Origin: Lichtheimia corymbifera B2541
Taxonomy: Eukaryota; Mucoromycota; Mucoromycetes; Mucorales; Lichtheimiaceae
DNA length: 64,000 bases
Reading direction: 5' to 3'
NCBI GenBank assembly: GCA_000697475.1
Contig: JNEU01000764.1
Coordinates: 1-64,000 of the forward strand
In this document: positions 60,333 to 64,000 of the stretch, in pieces
How positions within the stretch are numbered: the first letter of the stretch is position 1
Layout: each line of letters starts with the position of its first letter
Position numbers and translations under genes: made by a program
Notes under the pieces: model-generated
The model's database searches: none
The model's input: the letters and a program-made list of their open reading frames with translations, nothing else
Told to the model about the DNA's origin: nothing

Positions 60333-63300
60333 TTATTGTCCTTTGTACATATGATTCTCCTTCCAACTGGAGTAAAAGTTTTTGAATAGTAACTTGCCGG
60401 CTTCATTAAGGGATGCTAAGATCATGTGTCGTTGACTCTCATTGACCATATCCATCAAATTGTAAAGGCCTTGTTGTTCCAAAATAGTCTTCACTTGGGG
60501 TTGAGATATGCTCATGGCTGGATGTGCTTGAATTGAAAAGTACTCCAGTAATAGGAATGGAACATGCTTAGATATCAACTTGTTTTGTGTTGCTGCACTG
60601 AGTCGTTGGTTTTTGCCTTCCGTAAGGAATTTGGCTTCCATAGCAGAAAAGAGTCTCGCCATACGTTCTGCAGCCGAGGTATCGAGGGGTGCGGAAGGAA
60701 TTAGTAGCGTATAAGTACGTAACCGTTCCTTGTTGGATTTGCTGGTTAATGCGAGATGGGTCGATCGGAAACACTGCAATAGCGATTGTACAATAGCAAT
60801 GTAGACAGGTAACACATCTACAAGCTGCTCACGTCGATAAATCAGGATATTCTGCATAAGCAAGTGTACTGCATCAAATAGCGCACGTGATGTAGGCTGA
60901 TCGACATCCGCAACAGGCACCACATTGGTCAATTGAATGATACTGGTAAGTACCAGGGACAACGTTTGTTTGCTGACGGCCATATTCTATGTGAATTGTA
61001 TGCTAGATTAATACTCATTTCGTCCTTGTGAAAACGATTTACTTACAATATCAGCGATAAGGTCTGCCATAAAAAGTAATGCCTGGTGGATAAACTTGAC
61101 TGATCGTCTTTTGACGCCAATCATGGTAAGCTTGGTCACAAACGTAGAGAATTGCCTTCGAACAATGGGCTTTTGTGCTATTGTGAATTAAAATTAGAAG
61201 CCGTCAATGAGAAAAAAAAGTACACGCAATACTTACATTGGGTAGATGCTTGCACAGTAGTGGCTAAAAGGGTCAAGTAGATATGCTCCCGTCCCTGATC
61301 CACCATTCGATCCGCTTGTGCAATAAATCCAGCAAGTACAACCGCATACTGGTCTTGATCCAACGTTTTCACCCATGAGGACAGAGCATCACACAGCTGT
61401 TGAACACTTTTTTGATCTGAGGACGCGAATGGTAGTGAGTACTTGACGACCATGACATTGAAATAGATTACCTGAATCATACACGAGCGTGACAATGAAC
61501 CAAATCACTGCTAAAACACGTTCTGTGACATAAGCATGCTGGTACTGTGATACTGCTCGGCATAATGATCCAACGAATGCAGTCGTTGTTTCCAAGATGC
61601 GATCATGGATTGGCATGGGTGACCGCAAAGAACGCTGAACCAGGACTGTGAATGGCGAAGCAAGACGCACCATGTGTTGCGACAACTCATTGGCATCGAC
61701 AACTATGAACATTTCATTGAATATGTGTCTGCTGTATAACATTCACCCACTTACTTTTACCGCTCTGAGGCTTGACCAACTGGTCATATTCATGTAACAG
61801 GGATGCCAAAGCCAAAATGTCCTTTGTCAAGATGCTTAAGCCTTCTTCAGGAGCGTCCAACAGCACAGAATGTGCCTGCTTCAAACAATGAATCACATGC
61901 TTGGATGTTTGTGATACAATGTCGGCTGCGAAAACAATCCTTGTGGTATCGGCATCAACACATCTGCAGGTCCCAAATATCGTTAGTCACACATACACAC
62001 GCATACAAGAGAGAAATATCGCCTTACTTGGTAGGATGGGCCTTTAGATATCCAATCACTGATTCCACAGCATCCATCGTCCAGCAGCTTGCATTAGGTT
62101 GTTGTGCCTTTAACCATTGCAGTCGTTGCTTGAATGTAGAATCGAGAAATGCTGCAGCATCGCTGTCGCCATCAGCTTGTGTCATCAATGATCTATATGC
62201 ACATACCATTAGTTTGAAACAAAACTCAGCCTTTTCCTGTTACATACCGCAATACAAGCAGATCAATTTGTTTCGTGACATGAAGGATACCAGGTTCACC
62301 AATGTCACTAGCAGAGTCAAGGAACCATGACATTAAGTCAACGTTGGTTTCCTAAGAGAAAGGGAAAAAAAGAGTTAGAAATCCAAACGCCATCATCATC
62401 ATCACGGGTGACTTACCAATCCATGCTGACCGTGATAGTTGGACATTAAGCGCAAGAGCAATGTTCGTGCACGTAGAGAAATAAGACCACTTTTGCGCAT
62501 GCCAGCGTTAGCCCAGGCATCGATCAATAAGGTAGCACGTAAGAGGATGGACCGGTTACTCTTGTGATAATACTCCATTGGGAAAAGCAACAATAAATCG
62601 AGCATATGTTCCAACTTTGCTGTATCATCGTCACTGCAAATATCCATGTCGGATCCTTCCTCGAGCCAAGTCGCAAGCTCTGCGAGCTGATCCGCTGTCC
62701 ATGCACCTTCCATCGTTGCTAGTACACGTGCAATCTTTCCTGAAGCTGTGTCGCCCACATGTGCTTTGAAGAACTCGGCCAAAGAATGAATCACTGTAGT
62801 AGCCGCATATTCTACACAGGGTCTAATGAGACGACCTTGCCTGTGATCTCTTTTTCTCTTTTCAACTTACCTTGTAAACTGGTAGCCTCATAAAAGTTTG
62901 CTGAGCGTAATAGTGATTGATTGATCGACGGGATGGAAACTTGATTGCTCTCAAATCCATGCCAGGGCGTTTCCAGCAAGGGCGTTAACACCAATTCTGT
63001 CAGCTTCTTGGCTCGTTCTCCCACACATGAACGGCTATGTATATGTAAGAATGAGCATGCAATGGTCAATGAAGAATGGGTAATTACATACCAAATGACA
63101 TCAAACCATTCATCAGTGATGAGTTTCCAACAAGCAATCTTGACAGCACTCGAATCCAAATGCACCAACGAACCATCCCATGTATCCTTTGATGAAACGC
63201 TTTGATGATCCTCGAGAGCAAAATCAAGCACACGGCCAACAATATCCAGCGGTGAAGATTGGGGTGCCTCCTCAGCTGCAATGTTCAGGTACGAAAAGTA

Positions 63301-64000
63301 GGCATGCTGTAACAACGCCGTTACCTACATGAACAAAAAGGAAATCAATATCATCCTCAATAACTCCTCAGTTGACAATATACTCACACTCAAAACAGTG
63401 ACACAATGACTATCTTTGGTATCCTGCTTATGACATTGATCAAATCGTGTTTGGAGCGCCTCGGCAAGCCATCCACGCGTGTCGCCATTCAATGTTGCCC
63501 AGTAAACATCTGCCATGCTATTCGTCAGTGCTGTATGTAGTTGAAGAGCTGCCAACAAATTTCCTTGATTCTTTTGCGATTTCTCAAGACTAGGTTTGAT
63601 AAAACGGTCAAAGACAGCATGCGTTTGTGATTCGAAAGCACGTCGTTGATGTTGTGTAAGGTTGACCGAGGTGATGAATTGTGCAAAAAAGATGCTCATC
63701 AATCGAATAACTGCGGGCGAGCTGTCTTGATAAAGTTCATTGGCAAATTGTTCAAAGAGTACCGGTGCTTGATTTGTTGGAAGCGATTTGCTGATGACAG
63801 TGGAGAACCTAGCAAATAACAGCCATGTGAGAAAGGAACAAAATGATGTTGGTTACCATCCATACTCATCAAGGAATCGTCTGCTAAAGCATGGCATCGT
63901 GAGTAGAGGATCGATATCAGCCTTGGGTGAAACGGTTTTCAAAGCGGTGAGAAGATCGCCAATAAATGCATCCATCTGTCGTGACGCTGAATAAACAGAA
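60333..64000 (-). CDS. URB2: Urb2/Npa2 ribosome-biogenesis protein, 5' end outside the window
   Basis: A large helical-repeat nucleolar protein needed for early 60S pre-ribosome (27S pre-rRNA) maturation. At least nine exons lie between the right edge and the stop at 60333; the start is beyond 64000. The C-terminal ~210 residues carry the Urb2/Npa2 C-terminal domain: 'AERMARLFSAMEAKFL', 'KHVPFLLLEYFSIQ', 'VKTILEQQGLYNLMDMVNES' and the end 'LLFKNFYSSWKENHMYKGQ'. Upstream exons are leucine-rich helical repeats with little sequence signature. Approximate exons visible are 60983-60333, then blocks within 61495-61060, 61742-61390, 61896-61714, 62209-62024, 62794-62402, 63315-62870 and 63702-63385. 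It is convergent with SEC24 (76 bp between stop codons). Confidence 0.8.

Overview
The window is nuclear DNA from a filamentous fungus, most likely an early-diverging lineage (Mucoromycota, Mucorales-like). The signs are many short introns of about 45 to 75 nt with GTAAGT-type donors and CTAAT/CTNAC-like branch sites, compact gene spacing, Gln/Asn/Ser-rich regulators, and typical fungal proteins (Bud6, Eaf1/Vid21, Ppn1, Urb2, a Kre9-like wall protein, a Zn2Cys6 regulator). Genus-level assignment is inference. I found no tRNA, rRNA, CRISPR array or telomere repeat. Exon limits were worked out by hand from splice signals and checked for reading phase in all models except the partial URB2 gene at the right edge.

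Layout. 1-7 kb: a poly-A tract at the left edge, then BUD6, a small secreted Kre9-like protein and ribosomal protein eL13, all on the minus strand. 7-12 kb: gene-free, built from an unclassified dispersed repeat, ~160-200 bp satellite-like units, a large imperfect palindrome and a ~190-bp tandem array. 12-19 kb: a WRKY/GCM-type zinc-finger protein, a Zn2Cys6 regulator and an endopolyphosphatase (PPN1), all plus strand. 19-26.5 kb: ETF alpha (minus), ELF1, a glycolipid transfer protein, an RRT8/EI24-like membrane protein (plus) and an NDUFA4-like small protein (minus). 28-35 kb: EAF1/VID21 and a glycerol-3-phosphate acyltransferase (plus), then a hypothetical protein (minus). 36-40.5 kb: a reticulon and the long-form tRNase Z (minus). 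41-45 kb: a bZIP factor with a very cysteine-rich tail and an orphan F-box-like protein (plus). 45-49 kb: a minisatellite, a degenerate duplication and a third copy of the dispersed repeat. 49-64 kb: COX11 (plus), a PH-domain protein (minus), a KNOP1/SMAP-domain protein (plus), a decayed Merlin-like transposase, SEC24 (plus) and the 3' part of URB2 (minus, running off the right edge).

Most genes are housekeeping: ribosome biogenesis and translation (eL13, URB2), tRNA maturation (TRZ1), mitochondrial energy metabolism (ETF alpha, COX11, NDUFA4-like), lipid and ER biology (acyltransferase, GLTP, reticulon, SEC24), chromatin and transcription (EAF1, ELF1) and polarity (BUD6). They do not form one pathway. 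The unusual content is the WRKY-like / zinc-cluster neighbour pair with its micro-exon, the Cys-rich bZIP tail, the acidic tail on PPN1 and the undescribed repeat family.
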